This document shows, piece by piece, positions 9,707 to 20,331 of a DNA stretch of 64,000 nucleotides. The notes beneath the pieces were generated by a model. That model was not told the DNA's origin. It did not search any database and saw only the letters and a program-made list of their open reading frames with translations. Source of the DNA: Labrys wisconsinensis (GTDB taxonomy: Bacteria; Pseudomonadota; Alphaproteobacteria; Rhizobiales; Labraceae). Every line of letters begins with the position of its first letter. The stretch's first letter is position 1. The stretch is taken from NCBI RefSeq assembly GCF_030814995.1, contig NZ_JAUSVX010000007.1, positions 294,507-358,506 of the forward strand, read 5' to 3'. The translations under genes and the position numbers were made by a program.

Positions 9707-10153
9707 ATGTCAAAGCCCCTCGACATCGCCTTCGCCACGACCATCCTGGTCCGCGATACCTGCCTCTGCCTGCACGTGCAGCGGGCGGCGCGGGCGCTGG
9801 CGCGGCGCTTCGACGAGGCGCTGCGGCCGCTGGGGCTGACCAACGGCCAGTTCTCGCTGCTGATGTCGCTCAATCGCCCGGCGGCGCCGAGCATGGGGTC
9901 GGTGGCCTCCCTGCTCGCCATGGACCGCACCACGCTCACCGCCGCGCTGAAGCCGCTCGAGCGCCGCGGCCTCGTCGCGGTGACATCGGATCCGGCCGAC
10001 CGCCGCAGCCGGCTGCTGACGCTGACCGACGCCGGCCGCACCCTGCTGTCGAGCGCCTTTCCCGTCTGGGAGCGCACCCATGCCGAGGTCGAGCGCCGGC
10101 TGCCCGCCGGCGATCCCCACCGCCTGCGCGCCGATCTCAGGGCGCTGTGCTGA
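9707..10153 (+). CDS. MarR family transcriptional regulator
   Basis: 148 residues, a single MarR winged-helix domain. Seen: GLTNGQFSLLMSL, recognition helix MDRTTLTAALKPLERRGLV, and the wing with DPADRRSRLLTLTDAG, where the Asp-Arg pair is the family signature. It contains a CLCLH segment near residue 19-23, and the cysteines could sense thiol stress; that is a guess. Likely represses the divergent DUF899 gene and itself through the palindrome at 9684. Confidence 0.93.
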   Translation: MSKPLDIAFATTILVRDTCLCLHVQRAARALARRFDEALRPLGLTNGQFSLLMSLNRPAAPSMGSVASLLAMDRTTLTAALKPLERRGLVAVTSDPADRRSRLLTLTDAGRTLLSSAFPVWERTHAEVERRLPAGDPHRLRADLRALC

Positions 10154-10276
10154 GCGGCAGGCCGCAAAAAGGCCGAATCCGTGGCCCATGCTCGAGGATG
10201 AAGCGGGAGGCCTGCCGTTCCCTGCGGACGGGAATCGTCCTATGCCTCAGCGTCCGCGCCAACCCGATCGGAGCCC

Positions 10277-10486
10277 ATGAACAGCCGTTGGATCTTCGCC
10301 GCCCTTCTCATCGCCCTCGCCGGCGCCTCCATCTACGTGTTCAGCAACCCGGACATGTCGAGGCGCTATGCCGAGATGCAGCGCCAGACCATGCTGTCCA
10401 CCGAGACCAAGGACCTGATCATGGGCGGGCTGGTGATCGTCATCGGCGGCTACCTCGCCTGGTTCGCGCTGCGCCGCCGGGACTGA
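10277..10486 (+). CDS. Small two-helix membrane protein
   Basis: 69 residues, no named family. Hydrophobic helix at about 5-22 (IFAALLIALAGASIYVF), a polar segment (RRYAEMQRQTMLSTETKD), and a second helix at about 48-64 (LIMGGLVIVIGGYLAWFAL) ending in basic RRRD. GGAG 6 bases before the ATG supports the start. The stop is 7 bases from the convergent dehydrogenase stop. Probably an inner-membrane protein. Confidence 0.6.
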   Translation: MNSRWIFAALLIALAGASIYVFSNPDMSRRYAEMQRQTMLSTETKDLIMGGLVIVIGGYLAWFALRRRD

Positions 10487-10493
10487 GGCGCGC

Positions 10494-11360
10494 CTATCGG
10501 TCCAGGCGGGCGAGAAGGCTGGACGTGTCCCAGCGCCGGCCGCCCATGGCCTGCACCTCGGCGTAGAACTGGTCGACCAGCGCCGTGACCGGCAGGCGTG
10601 CCCCGCTGTCGCGCGCCGCCGCCAGGCAGATGCCGAGATCCTTGCGCATCCAGTCGACGGCGAAGCCGAAATCGAACTTGCCCTCGTCCATGGTCTTCCA
10701 GCGGTTCTCCATCTGCCAGGACTGGGCCGCCCCCTTGGAGATGACGCTCATCACCCGCTCGAGGTCGAGGCCGGCCTTCCTGGCGAAATGGATGCCCTCG
10801 GCCAGGCCCTGCACCAGGCCGGCGATGCAGATCTGGTTGACCATCTTGGTCAGCTGCCCCGACCCGACCGGGCCCATCAGCTTGCAGGCGCGGGCATAGT
10901 GGGCGATCACCGGCTCGACCTTGGCATAGACGTCCTCGTCGCCGCCGCACATCACGCCGAGCACGCCGTTCTCGGCGCCGGACTGGCCGCCCGAGACCGG
11001 GGCGTCGACGAAGCCGAGGCCGATCTCCCGCGCCCTGGCATGGAGCTCGCGGGCAACCTCGGCCGAGGCGGTGGTGTGGTCGACGAAGACCGCGCCCGGC
11101 TTCATGCCGGCGAAAGCGCCGCCTTCGCCCGTGGTCACCGCGCGCAGGTCGTCGTCGTTGCCGACGCAGGCGAAGACGATGTCCGCATCGGCCGCCGCGG
11201 CCGCCGGCGTCGCCGCCATGGCGCCGCCATGACGCCGCGCCCAGGCCTCGGCCCTGGCGATGGTGCGGTTGTAGACCGTGACGTCATGGCCGCCCCGTTC
11301 CTTGAGGTGACCGGCCATCGGGAAACCCATGACTCCCAGGCCCAGGAAAGCGAGCTTCAT
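10494..11360 (-). CDS. 3-hydroxyisobutyrate dehydrogenase family oxidoreductase
   Basis: NAD(P)-dependent beta-hydroxyacid dehydrogenase, 288 residues. Seen: GLGVMGFPMAGHL dinucleotide motif at the N-terminus, VDAPVSGGQSGAENG substrate loop, and KMVNQI holding the catalytic Lys near residue 170. Family members include tartronate semialdehyde reductase and GLYR; the exact substrate is open. I take ATG 11360, where the family N-terminus MKLAFLGLG begins. It faces the small membrane protein gene tail to tail. Confidence 0.92.
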   Translation of the reverse strand: MKLAFLGLGVMGFPMAGHLKERGGHDVTVYNRTIARAEAWARRHGGAMAATPAAAAADADIVFACVGNDDDLRAVTTGEGGAFAGMKPGAVFVDHTTASAEVARELHARAREIGLGFVDAPVSGGQSGAENGVLGVMCGGDEDVYAKVEPVIAHYARACKLMGPVGSGQLTKMVNQICIAGLVQGLAEGIHFARKAGLDLERVMSVISKGAAQSWQMENRWKTMDEGKFDFGFAVDWMRKDLGICLAAARDSGARLPVTALVDQFYAEVQAMGGRRWDTSSLLARLDR

Positions 11361-11505
11361 CGGTGCGTCTCCATCGGTTGCGGTGGAAAGGTCGGGGCGT
11401 CGGTCGCCGGACGCGGATGGCGCCTCATGCGCCATTCCATCGCGCCGGACAAGCGGCCGGAGGCGGTGCTCATCCCTGCGGGCGGCATCGCGGGGCGGTC
11501 TCCGT

Positions 11506-11754
11506 TCAGGCCCGGCGCCGACGGCCGACGCGCCGGCGCGCCGCCATGGCGTCGTCGAAGGCGGCGCGGGCCGCGGCCAGGCCGGGCTCGGCGACGAAAC
11601 GGTCCGGCAGCCGCGCCATCAGCGCCAGGCGCTCGGGCTCGGTCATGACAACCCAGTCGCCGATCTCCCGTGCCGTGCGGCCGCAGCCGATGCACAGCCC
11701 GCTGGCGGGATCGATGCGGCAGATGGCGAGGCATGGGGTGGAGGTGACCTGCAT
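11506..11754 (-). CDS. DUF1289 Cys-rich protein
   Basis: 82 residues with the DUF1289 motif: PCLAICRIDPASGLCIGCGRT (four Cys, spacing CxxxC...CxxC) followed by EIGDWVVMTEPERLALMARL. The cysteines suggest Fe-S or zinc binding; the function is not established. It lies 16 bases after the cobS stop on the same strand, a linkage I know from other Hyphomicrobiales, and may be co-transcribed with cobS. Confidence 0.87.
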   Translation of the reverse strand: MQVTSTPCLAICRIDPASGLCIGCGRTAREIGDWVVMTEPERLALMARLPDRFVAEPGLAAARAAFDDAMAARRRVGRRRRA

Positions 11755-11769
11755 GGCGCCACTATGCGG

Positions 11770-12561
11770 TCAGGCTCGAGAGAAGGCCAGCGCGACGGCG
11801 AGGAAGGCGAGCTCGGCGAGGCCGGTCGCCGCGCCGCAGACATCGCCGGTCTGGCCGCCGATCTGGCGGTCGGCCAGGCGGGCGACGCCCCAGGCCGTGG
11901 CCAGGGCGGCCGCCGGCGCCAGCACGGCCGGCAGCCAGCCGCAGGCGGGAAGGACGAGCACGACGGCGATGCCCGCGCCGATGCCGGCGCCGACGCGCCA
12001 GGGCCGCGGGGCGAGCATGCCCGCCGCCGCGCCCGCGCCGTCGACGCGGGCCGGCGGCAGCGCCACCAGCGGCCACAGCCCGGCGATGCGCGCCATGGCC
12101 GCGGCGGCGACGAGCGCGGCGGCGGCCCGCCAGGGTCCGTGCCGGGCCAGGAGCTCGCCGAGCAGCGCCACCTTGGCCAGCAGGGCCAGCGAAAGGGCCG
12201 CGGCGCCGTAGCTGCCGAGCCGCGGGTCCTTCATGATCTCCAGCTTGCGGACGATGGTGCCGCCACCGCCGAAGCCGTCGGCGACGTCGGCCAGCGCGTC
12301 CTCGTGCAGGGCGCCGGTGGCGAGGACCAGGGCGGCGACGGCGGCGATCGCCGCCGGCCAGGCGGGGAGCCCGAGCCCGTGCGCCAGCGCCAGCACCAGG
12401 GCTCCGAGGAGGCCGATCAGAGCGCCGGCGGCGGGCGCGGCCGGCGCCAGCACCGTCATGACCGGCGGCGCGTGCGGGTCGATCTCGAAGGGCAGCACCG
12501 GCAGCGGCAGCCGCGACCAGAAGCGCAGCGCCCGGGCGACGGAAGCGGGATAGTCGGACAC
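11770..12561 (-). CDS. cobS: Adenosylcobinamide-GDP ribazoletransferase CobS
   Basis: Inner-membrane enzyme joining adenosylcobinamide-GDP with alpha-ribazole (phosphate) to make adenosylcobalamin (phosphate), called CobV in aerobic-pathway naming. Seen: the family core EDALADVADGFGGGGTIVRK, then LEIMKDPRLGSYGAAALSL at about 84-100, and several hydrophobic helices, with a C-terminal DVCGAATGLAELAFLA. 263 residues, GTG start. It is divergent from cobT, which makes the alpha-ribazole 5'-phosphate, so the pair carries out lower-ligand attachment. Confidence 0.93.
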   Translation of the reverse strand: MSDYPASVARALRFWSRLPLPVLPFEIDPHAPPVMTVLAPAAPAAGALIGLLGALVLALAHGLGLPAWPAAIAAVAALVLATGALHEDALADVADGFGGGGTIVRKLEIMKDPRLGSYGAAALSLALLAKVALLGELLARHGPWRAAAALVAAAAMARIAGLWPLVALPPARVDGAGAAAGMLAPRPWRVGAGIGAGIAVVLVLPACGWLPAVLAPAAALATAWGVARLADRQIGGQTGDVCGAATGLAELAFLAVALAFSRA

Positions 12562-12598
12562 GCGCCCTCGCGGATGTCGTTGCAGCCGCCCCTCCTAA

Positions 12599-12644
12599 GC
12601 AGAATTTCCGAGCTCCGCCCACAGGGCGGTCTCGAAAATTCTGC
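12599..12644. repeat. Long near-perfect palindrome between cobS and cobT
   Basis: Nested stem: GCAGAATTT (12599-12607) with AAATTCTGC (12636-12644), CGAG with CTCG, and CCGCCC-ACA-GGGCGG at the tip (about 12615-12629). It would fold as one 46-base hairpin. It sits between divergent starts, where a terminator is not expected. Confidence 0.55.
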
Positions 12645-12804
12645 AAAATCTCAGAGGCCAAGCAGAGGGGCCTGCATGCGCGGGAATGTCGCCATGGTCG
12701 AAATGACGTCGCGTGACGGGCTTTCGGCCGCCCGCCGCCGCCGCTATAAGCGCGCGCCGCCCTCGTGCCATCCCGGCTCGATCCCGCCCCAGGAGTGGAA
12801 TCCC

Positions 12805-13830
12805 ATGGCTCTCGCCGCCACCGCCCTGCCCTTCGACGACATCCGCGCCCTGATCAAGCTGATGCCCGATCTCAGCACCGAGGCGGTGGAGGCGGTGCGC
12901 CAGCGCGACCGCCAGCTCACCAAGCCGCCGGGCAGCCTGGGACGGCTGGAGGAGGTGGTGGAATGGCTCGCGGCGGTGCAGGGCACCGCCCCGCCCACCG
13001 TGTCGCGGCCGATGGTGGCGGTGTTCGCCGCCAATCACGGCGTGGTGGCCCAGGGCGTCTCGCCCTACCCGCCGGAAGTCACGCGGCAGATGCTGGAGAA
13101 TTTCTCGGCCGGCGGCGCGGCGATCAACCAGATCTGCTCCAGCTTCGACATCGGCCTGAAAGTGTTCGACCTCGCGCTGGACATTCCCACCGGCGACATC
13201 ACCCAGGGGCCGGCCATGGACGAGGCGGCCTGCGCCGCCACCATGGCCTTCGGCATGGAGGCGGTGGCCGGCGGCACCGACCTCCTGGTGCTCGGCGAGA
13301 TGGGCATCGGCAACACCACCATCGCCGCGGCGATCTACCATGCCCTCTACGGCGGCGAGGCCAGGGACTGGGTCGGGCGCGGCACCGGCGTCGACGATGC
13401 CGGCCTCCAGCGCAAGACCGCGGCGGTCGCCGCGGCCGTGGCGCGCCACAAGGCGCATCTCGCCGATCCCCTCGAGGTGCTGCGCCGCCTCGGCGGCCGC
13501 GAGATCGCCGCCATGGCCGGCGCGATCCTCGCCGCTCGCTCGGAGCGGGTGCCGGTCGTGCTCGACGGCTATGTCGTCTGCGCCGCCGCGGCGGTGCTGC
13601 ACGCGCTCGATCCGCGGACGCTCGACCATTGCATCGCCGGCCATCTCTCGGCCGAGGGCGCGCATGGCGAGGTGCTGCGGCGCCTCGGCAAGCAGCCGCT
13701 GCTCGATCTCGGCATGCGGCTCGGCGAAGCCTCCGGCGGCGCGCTGGCGGTCGCCGTGATCAAGGCGGCGCTGGCCTGCCACCGCGGCATGGCGACCTTC
13801 GCCCAGGCCGGCGTGACCGACAAGGCGTGA
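12805..13830 (+). CDS. cobT: Nicotinate-nucleotide--dimethylbenzimidazole phosphoribosyltransferase CobT
   Basis: Makes alpha-ribazole 5'-phosphate from dimethylbenzimidazole and nicotinate mononucleotide for the lower ligand of B12 (CobU in Pseudomonas naming). Seen: KPPGSLGRLEEV (near 30), FAANHGVVAQGVSPYPPEVT, LGEMGIGNTT, and AEGAHGEVLRRLGKQPLLDL near the C-terminus with the catalytic Glu region. AGGAG sits 10 bases before ATG 12805; the open frame extends far upstream but only this start gives the family N-terminus. 341 residues, normal length. Confidence 0.95.
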   Translation: MALAATALPFDDIRALIKLMPDLSTEAVEAVRQRDRQLTKPPGSLGRLEEVVEWLAAVQGTAPPTVSRPMVAVFAANHGVVAQGVSPYPPEVTRQMLENFSAGGAAINQICSSFDIGLKVFDLALDIPTGDITQGPAMDEAACAATMAFGMEAVAGGTDLLVLGEMGIGNTTIAAAIYHALYGGEARDWVGRGTGVDDAGLQRKTAAVAAAVARHKAHLADPLEVLRRLGGREIAAMAGAILAARSERVPVVLDGYVVCAAAAVLHALDPRTLDHCIAGHLSAEGAHGEVLRRLGKQPLLDLGMRLGEASGGALAVAVIKAALACHRGMATFAQAGVTDKA

Positions 13831-13906
13831 TATGGACGGATGGCCTCAATCGGGCCATGATCGCGGCCGATTGAAGGCACGAGACGCTGCTCAGGAAGGG
13901 ATGACC

Positions 13907-14200
13907 ATGGCTCGCCTTGCGACCGCCGCCCTCGGGCTCCTGCCGCTGCTCGCCGCGGCGCCGGCCGGAGCGGGCGACACGGATCCGCGCTGCGCCTCCT
14001 ATGGCGTGGGCTTCATCTATTCGGAATCGAGCGGCTTCTGCGTCAAGATGAGCGGCGACGTCAGCGCCGGCTTCGTCAGCCGATCGAAGGGTGGCCTGCA
14101 CTTCGGCGACGACACCCGGGTCGACGTCGACGCCCGCAAGAACACCGAGCTCGGGCCGCTGCGCCTCTACGTCTCGCCCAGGGCCGGCAATCTCGACTGA
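13907..14200 (+). CDS. Small secreted protein like the N-terminus of rhizobial porins
   Basis: 97 residues. Signal peptide at about 1-22 (ATAALGLLPLLAAAPAGAG). The mature start CASYGVGFIYSESSGFCVKM, then SGDVSAGF, matches the N-terminal strand-loop pattern of Hyphomicrobiales porins (C..YG.GF.Y....C.K..G.V), including both conserved Cys. Those porins are about 350-500 residues; this protein stops after roughly two strands with its own stop codon, so it cannot form a barrel. It may be a remnant or a short periplasmic or outer-membrane protein. ATG 13907 is better spaced from GGAAGG than ATG 13901. Confidence 0.7.
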   Translation: MARLATAALGLLPLLAAAPAGAGDTDPRCASYGVGFIYSESSGFCVKMSGDVSAGFVSRSKGGLHFGDDTRVDVDARKNTELGPLRLYVSPRAGNLD

Positions 14201-14248
14201 GGGGCTGCGGCAGGCGCCCTGCCCTTCGGCGGCGCTCGCCGCGCCCGC

Positions 14249-15178
14249 TCATTCCGGCGCTGAGAACAGCACCTTTCCCCGCCGGTCCGGGGAGGCGTGG
14301 CGGGCCAGGGCAGCCTGCACGTCGCCGAAGGCATATCGCGCCTCGACGGCGGTGCCGAGCATGCCCGTCCGGATGTCCTGGAAGACCTGCGCCATGGCGG
14401 CGTGAAGCTCTGGGCGGCTCACGGCGTGAACCCAGGCCCGAAGCGGGAAGAGCTGCACCCGTCCCTGGTCGGCAGGCAATGGAACGCCGGAGAGCAGCCC
14501 ATAGTGAAGCAGGGTGCCGCCTGCGGCGACGGCGCGGGCCATGGCGTCGCCGTCCGCCCCTCCGACCGCATCGAAGCCGCCCGCCAGCGGCGGCAGGGCC
14601 TGCCCCTGCAGGACGATCTCAGCCGCCGGCTCGTCCTGCAGCAGGGCCCGGGCCCGCGCCGAGCGCACCACGGCAACCGCGCGGGCGCCCGCACGGTGAA
14701 GCAGGCGAAGAAGCATGCGGCCGATCGCCGAGTTGGCGGCATTGACCCCGACCAGCTGATCGGGCTCCGGAGCCAGGCGCTGCAGCATCAGCCGCGCGGT
14801 CAGCGGATTGACATAGGCGGTCGCCGCCTGCTCGTCCGTCAGGTCGTCGGGCACGGGCACGCACCATTCAGCCGGAAGCGCCTTCAGCGTCTGCCACCCT
14901 CCGGCGGCGCCGAGGGGCAGAACCCTCTGCCCGAGGCGGACGCCGGCCGCCGCCGGCCCCATCTCCTCGACGACCCCCACCCCGTCGAACCCCGGCACGA
15001 ACGGCAGCGGCACGCGGTGCCGGTAGGCGCCGCCGACGGTGATCAGGTCCGAGGGATTGATCGGTGACGCCCGCATCCGGACGATGACGTCCTGCGGTGC
15101 CAATGCCGGCGGCGAAGCCACCTCGCACTGCAGAACCTCCTGGGGCGGACCGAACCGGCGGGCGACGACGCGTTGCAT
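14249..15178 (-). CDS. Zinc-independent MDR family oxidoreductase (quinone reductase / enoyl reductase type)
   Basis: 309 residues, medium-chain dehydrogenase/reductase fold. Seen: GroES-like N-terminus with VIVRMRASPINPSDL, PFVPGFDGVGVVEEMG, then the nucleotide-binding part VGVNAANSAIGRMLLRLLHRAGA in which NSAIG replaces the common GxGGVG, and a C-terminal GKVLFSAPE. No structural-zinc cysteines, which points to the quinone oxidoreductase / mitochondrial 2-enoyl thioester reductase branch. The ATG at 15178 gives the natural N-terminus. Substrate unknown. Confidence 0.87.
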   Translation of the reverse strand: MQRVVARRFGPPQEVLQCEVASPPALAPQDVIVRMRASPINPSDLITVGGAYRHRVPLPFVPGFDGVGVVEEMGPAAAGVRLGQRVLPLGAAGGWQTLKALPAEWCVPVPDDLTDEQAATAYVNPLTARLMLQRLAPEPDQLVGVNAANSAIGRMLLRLLHRAGARAVAVVRSARARALLQDEPAAEIVLQGQALPPLAGGFDAVGGADGDAMARAVAAGGTLLHYGLLSGVPLPADQGRVQLFPLRAWVHAVSRPELHAAMAQVFQDIRTGMLGTAVEARYAFGDVQAALARHASPDRRGKVLFSAPE

Positions 15179-15258
15179 GATGAATGCTCTACAGCCGACG
15201 GCCGGCAGAGCCCAGAGGGGTGGCGCAGTCCTCGCCCGTGCCGGACGGGCTCTGGGGC

Positions 15259-16800
<1,542 letters not shown>

Positions 16801-16879
16801 GGCGCCCGTGGGGCGCCGCAGGGTTTGCAGAGTGGGCAGGAAACGTTAACGATCCGCTGAGAATCCCGGGCGAAGCTGA

Positions 16880-17395
16880 ATGAAACTGCGGCGTTTTCTG
16901 GACATGGTCGCCGCCTATGCGCTGGTCGTCCTGTTGATCGTCATCGCCATCAAGCTGACCCGCGGCACGGCGCCGGTGTTCGAGGGCCGGGCCTATGTCA
17001 TCGACGGCGACACGCTGGCGCTCGGCAGCGAGCGGCTGCGCCTTGTCGGCATCGACGCGCCCGAGCTCGGCCAGAGCTGCGAGGCCGGCGGCATCGCCGT
17101 TCCCTGCGGCCGGCGGGCGCGCGAGGCGCTGCGCGCCCTGGTGACGGCAGGCGTGCGCTGCGAGGGCCATGGGCGCGACGTCTATCACCGCGTCCTGGCG
17201 ACCTGCACGGCGGGCGCCGGCGATCTCGGCGCCCGCATGGTCGCCGACGGCCAGGCGGTGGCGGATGGCTGCTGCTGGGCCGAGGAAGCGGCGGCGCGGC
17301 GCGCCCGCCGCGGCATCTGGGCCGGCGCCTTCGAGCGGCCGGCGGCGTGGCGCCGGGCTCGCCGCATGCACGAAAGCGTTGCACAAGAGCCCTAA
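16880..17395 (+). CDS. Membrane-anchored thermonuclease (SNase) family protein
   Basis: 171 residues. One N-terminal hydrophobic helix (about 9-27) acts as signal anchor. The nuclease domain follows: YVIDGDTLAL and RLRLVGIDAPELGQSC hold the metal-binding Asp and the first Arg of the family; CGRRAREALRALV and a C-terminal ARRARRGIWAG complete the pattern. Probably cleaves nucleic acid outside the membrane. Extra Cys residues (C60, C68 and the DGCCW pair) suggest disulphides. Orientation is divergent from the sensor kinase. Confidence 0.88.
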   Translation: MKLRRFLDMVAAYALVVLLIVIAIKLTRGTAPVFEGRAYVIDGDTLALGSERLRLVGIDAPELGQSCEAGGIAVPCGRRAREALRALVTAGVRCEGHGRDVYHRVLATCTAGAGDLGARMVADGQAVADGCCWAEEAAARRARRGIWAGAFERPAAWRRARRMHESVAQEP

Positions 17396-17700
17396 GCCCC
17401 CGGCTCCTTGGCCTGCGGCGGCCGCTTCGCGATGTATCACTTTGCACAGCGCGGTCGACCGTGGCATGCAATCGTGGAGGTGAGCACGCGACGGGGCAGC
17501 CGCGGCCGGGAGAGTTGGGTGGGTCCGATCCATACCGATTGGAGGCCGCGCGAGCGGCTTTGGGGCAGTTTTTGGGTCAGGAGGCAGGCATGGACGGCGG
17601 CACGGCCGCGGCCGCGCACGCCCGGCCGGCAGCTTGCCGGCGCGCCGCACGTCCAGTCGACGCCCGGCGGCGCACGCACGTCCAGCCGGAGCCGCGGACC
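17396..17700. other. Intergenic region before the MBL-fold gene
   Basis: No separate gene seen. The main item is a strong AGGAGG (17581-17586) five bases before ATG 17590, in frame with the MBL-fold gene. Using it would add a 37-residue Ala/Arg-rich extension that does not look like an MBL domain or a clear signal peptide. No terminator found. Confidence 0.4.
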
Positions 17701-18444
17701 ATGCGCGTGACCATCCTGGGTTGTGGCGATGCCTTCGGCTCCGGCGGCCGGTTCCAGGCGGCGACGCTGATCGAGGCCGGCGGGGCCGCCTGCCTTCTCG
17801 ACTGCGGCGCCTCGACCATGTCCGCCATCAACACCTACGGCGTCGATCCCGACCGCATCGACCTCATCGCGCTCACCCATCTCCACGGCGATCATTTCGG
17901 CGGCGTGCCCTTCTTCCTGCTCGACGCGCAATGGCTCCGGGCACGACGGCGGCCCTTGGTCATCGCCGGACCGCCGGGCACGGGCGAACGGCTGCGCTCG
18001 GCCAACGAGGTGCTGTTCAACGGATCGGCCAACCGGTCGGATTGGGGCTTCTCCTGGCGGGTGGAGGAAATCGAGCCTGGGGCGAGCCACAGCCTCTGCG
18101 GCTTCGACATCCGCACCGTCGAGGTGGTCCATCCCTGCGGCGCCCCGCCGACCGCCGTGCGGATCGAGGCGGACGGCAAGGCCTTCGTCCATTCCGGCGA
18201 CACCGAATGGACCGACGCGCTGCCGGCGATCGCCCGCGGCACGGACCTGTTCTTCCTGGAGTGCTTCGCCTACCGGCCGACCCCGACCCATCTCGACTAC
18301 ACGACGATCCTGGCCAGGCGCGACGCGTTCGATGCGGCAGCGATCGTGCTCACCCATCTCGGGCCGGAGATGCTGAAGCGCCTCGACGCGGTCGACCGGG
18401 CTCTGTTCGACGTGGCTGAGGACGGCCGGGTGTTCGAGCTCTGA
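17701..18444 (+). CDS. MBL-fold metallo-hydrolase (RNase Z/PhnP-like)
   Basis: 247 residues. Seen: MRVTILGCGDAFGSGGRFQ, the RNase Z/arylsulfatase/PhnP type N-terminus; LDCG; the metal motif THLHGDHFGGVPFF (HxHxDH); VHSGDTEW with the bridging Asp; and a late His in LTHLG. It lacks the long exosite of RNase Z. Relatives hydrolyse phosphodiesters, including PhnP, but this gene is 16 kb from the phn genes, so no phosphonate link is claimed. Start could instead be ATG 17590 (see the preceding entry). Confidence 0.88.
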   Translation: MRVTILGCGDAFGSGGRFQAATLIEAGGAACLLDCGASTMSAINTYGVDPDRIDLIALTHLHGDHFGGVPFFLLDAQWLRARRRPLVIAGPPGTGERLRSANEVLFNGSANRSDWGFSWRVEEIEPGASHSLCGFDIRTVEVVHPCGAPPTAVRIEADGKAFVHSGDTEWTDALPAIARGTDLFFLECFAYRPTPTHLDYTTILARRDAFDAAAIVLTHLGPEMLKRLDAVDRALFDVAEDGRVFEL

Positions 18445-18850
18445 GTCGCCGGGACGAAGCTCGGGCAGGAGCACCCGATCGTCAGAGGTCTCGAAGGCGA
18501 ACCGCCTGATCGGCCCGTCGAGGGCGAGGCGCCCGGGAATGCCGGCAAGCCTCAGTCCAGCGAGGGTCGTGGCCCGATGACCGTGTGCCACGTAGCCGCC
18601 CGCCCCTCGCGCGGCGCCTCATCGCGCCCGTCGACACCCGGGTTTCTTCGCTGAAGGCAAGACGATTGGCGGCGGCCCCCTGGTCGGATTGGTGCGCATC
18701 CGGCGGATCTGCAGATAGGGCTTGCAATCGCGCGGCATTATCGACTTGCATGCGCACAACATCATAAACTTGTAGACGTACGACGGAGAAGCTGGGGCCG
18801 GCATGGCCACGCCGCCATGACCGGAGCGAATCCAGCCGGCGCGCGACGGC
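18445..18850. other. Gap between convergent MBL-fold and SDR genes
   Basis: No supported gene. On the minus strand, 18591-18445 reads as a coherent-looking peptide (ATTLAGLRLAGIPGRLALDG, then FETSDDRVLLPELRPGDSEL) that runs on without a stop into the antisense of the MBL-fold gene. It could be the degraded C-terminus of an unknown gene. The right part (18690-18790) is less GC-rich and has no clear hairpin. Confidence 0.3.
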
Positions 18851-19600
18851 CTACCAGCCGCCGTCGATCGCCAGGTTCTGGCCGCTGATCATGTCGGAGG
18901 CCGGCGAGACCAGGAACAGCACGAGGTCGGCGACGTGCCGCGGCTCGATGCGGGCCTTGAGCGACTGATTCTCCAGGATCCAGTCGTTGTATTGCTGGAG
19001 GCGATCGCCGAACACGCGCGCCTCCGCCTCGGAGACGACGGCGCCGGGCGACACCGCATTGACGCGGATGCCGTGCGGACCGAGCTCGCGGGCCAGCGAC
19101 TTGGTCAGGCCCAGCATGGCGCCCTTGGAGGCGACATAGGGGACATAGCCCTCCCAGCGCCCGTTCAGCGTCACGGAGCAGAAATTGACGATCTTGCCAT
19201 AGCCCCTGGCCTTCATGCCCGGCGCCACGGCCTGCGCCAGGGCGAAGGCGGCGGCGGCGTTGACGCGCAGCTGGTCCTCGTACTCCTCGATCGAGAACTC
19301 TTCGAACGGCCGGTTGATGATCAGGGCGGCATTGTTGATCAGCACGTCGATGCCGCCGGTCTCCTCGGCGAGCGCCGCGACCGCCTGTTTGGCGGCGGCG
19401 GGATGGTTGAGGTCCTGGCCGAGATAGCGCGCCGCCGGGCCGAGCCCCGCCAGCATGGCGTCGGCGCCGGCATGGCCGGGACGGTCGAGCAGGATCAGCG
19501 CCGCGCCTGCCGCGACCAGGGCCTCGGCCTGCACCCGGCCGAGGGAGCCGAGCGCGCCGGTCAGGAGCACCGTCCTTCCGGCAAGATCGATCATGGCCAT
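18851..19600 (-). CDS. SDR family oxidoreductase of the sugar-acid operon
   Basis: 249 residues, classical SDR. Seen: TGALGSLG cofactor site (Gly pattern TGxxxxxG), NNAALI, YVASK as the active Tyr/Lys (Y at about 156) with an upstream Ser in NFCSVTLNG, and a C-terminal GQNLAIDGGW. Last gene of the operon 24329-18851. It starts 1 base after the ATPase stop; ATG 19594 is an alternative better spaced from GAG. Given the enolase-superfamily dehydratase upstream, it probably oxidises or reduces a sugar acid or keto-acid. Confidence 0.9.
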   Translation of the reverse strand: MAMIDLAGRTVLLTGALGSLGRVQAEALVAAGAALILLDRPGHAGADAMLAGLGPAARYLGQDLNHPAAAKQAVAALAEETGGIDVLINNAALIINRPFEEFSIEEYEDQLRVNAAAAFALAQAVAPGMKARGYGKIVNFCSVTLNGRWEGYVPYVASKGAMLGLTKSLARELGPHGIRVNAVSPGAVVSEAEARVFGDRLQQYNDWILENQSLKARIEPRHVADLVLFLVSPASDMISGQNLAIDGGW

Positions 19601-19601
19601 C

Positions 19602-20330
<729 letters not shown>

Positions 20331-20331
20331 G

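Noticed and set aside
10154..10276. CGGCAGGCC ... GGCCTGCCG inverted repeat after the MarR gene as a terminator
   Set aside because: The arms are about 45 bases apart and there is no T-run, so a functional terminator is doubtful.
12562..12804. Cobalamin riboswitch before cobS or cobT
   Set aside because: No B12-box-like conserved segment could be seen; only the 46-base palindrome is present.
18482..18757. 91-codon minus-strand gene in the 18445-18850 gap
   Set aside because: Composition is Arg-rich as in random GC-rich frames, with no recognised motif.
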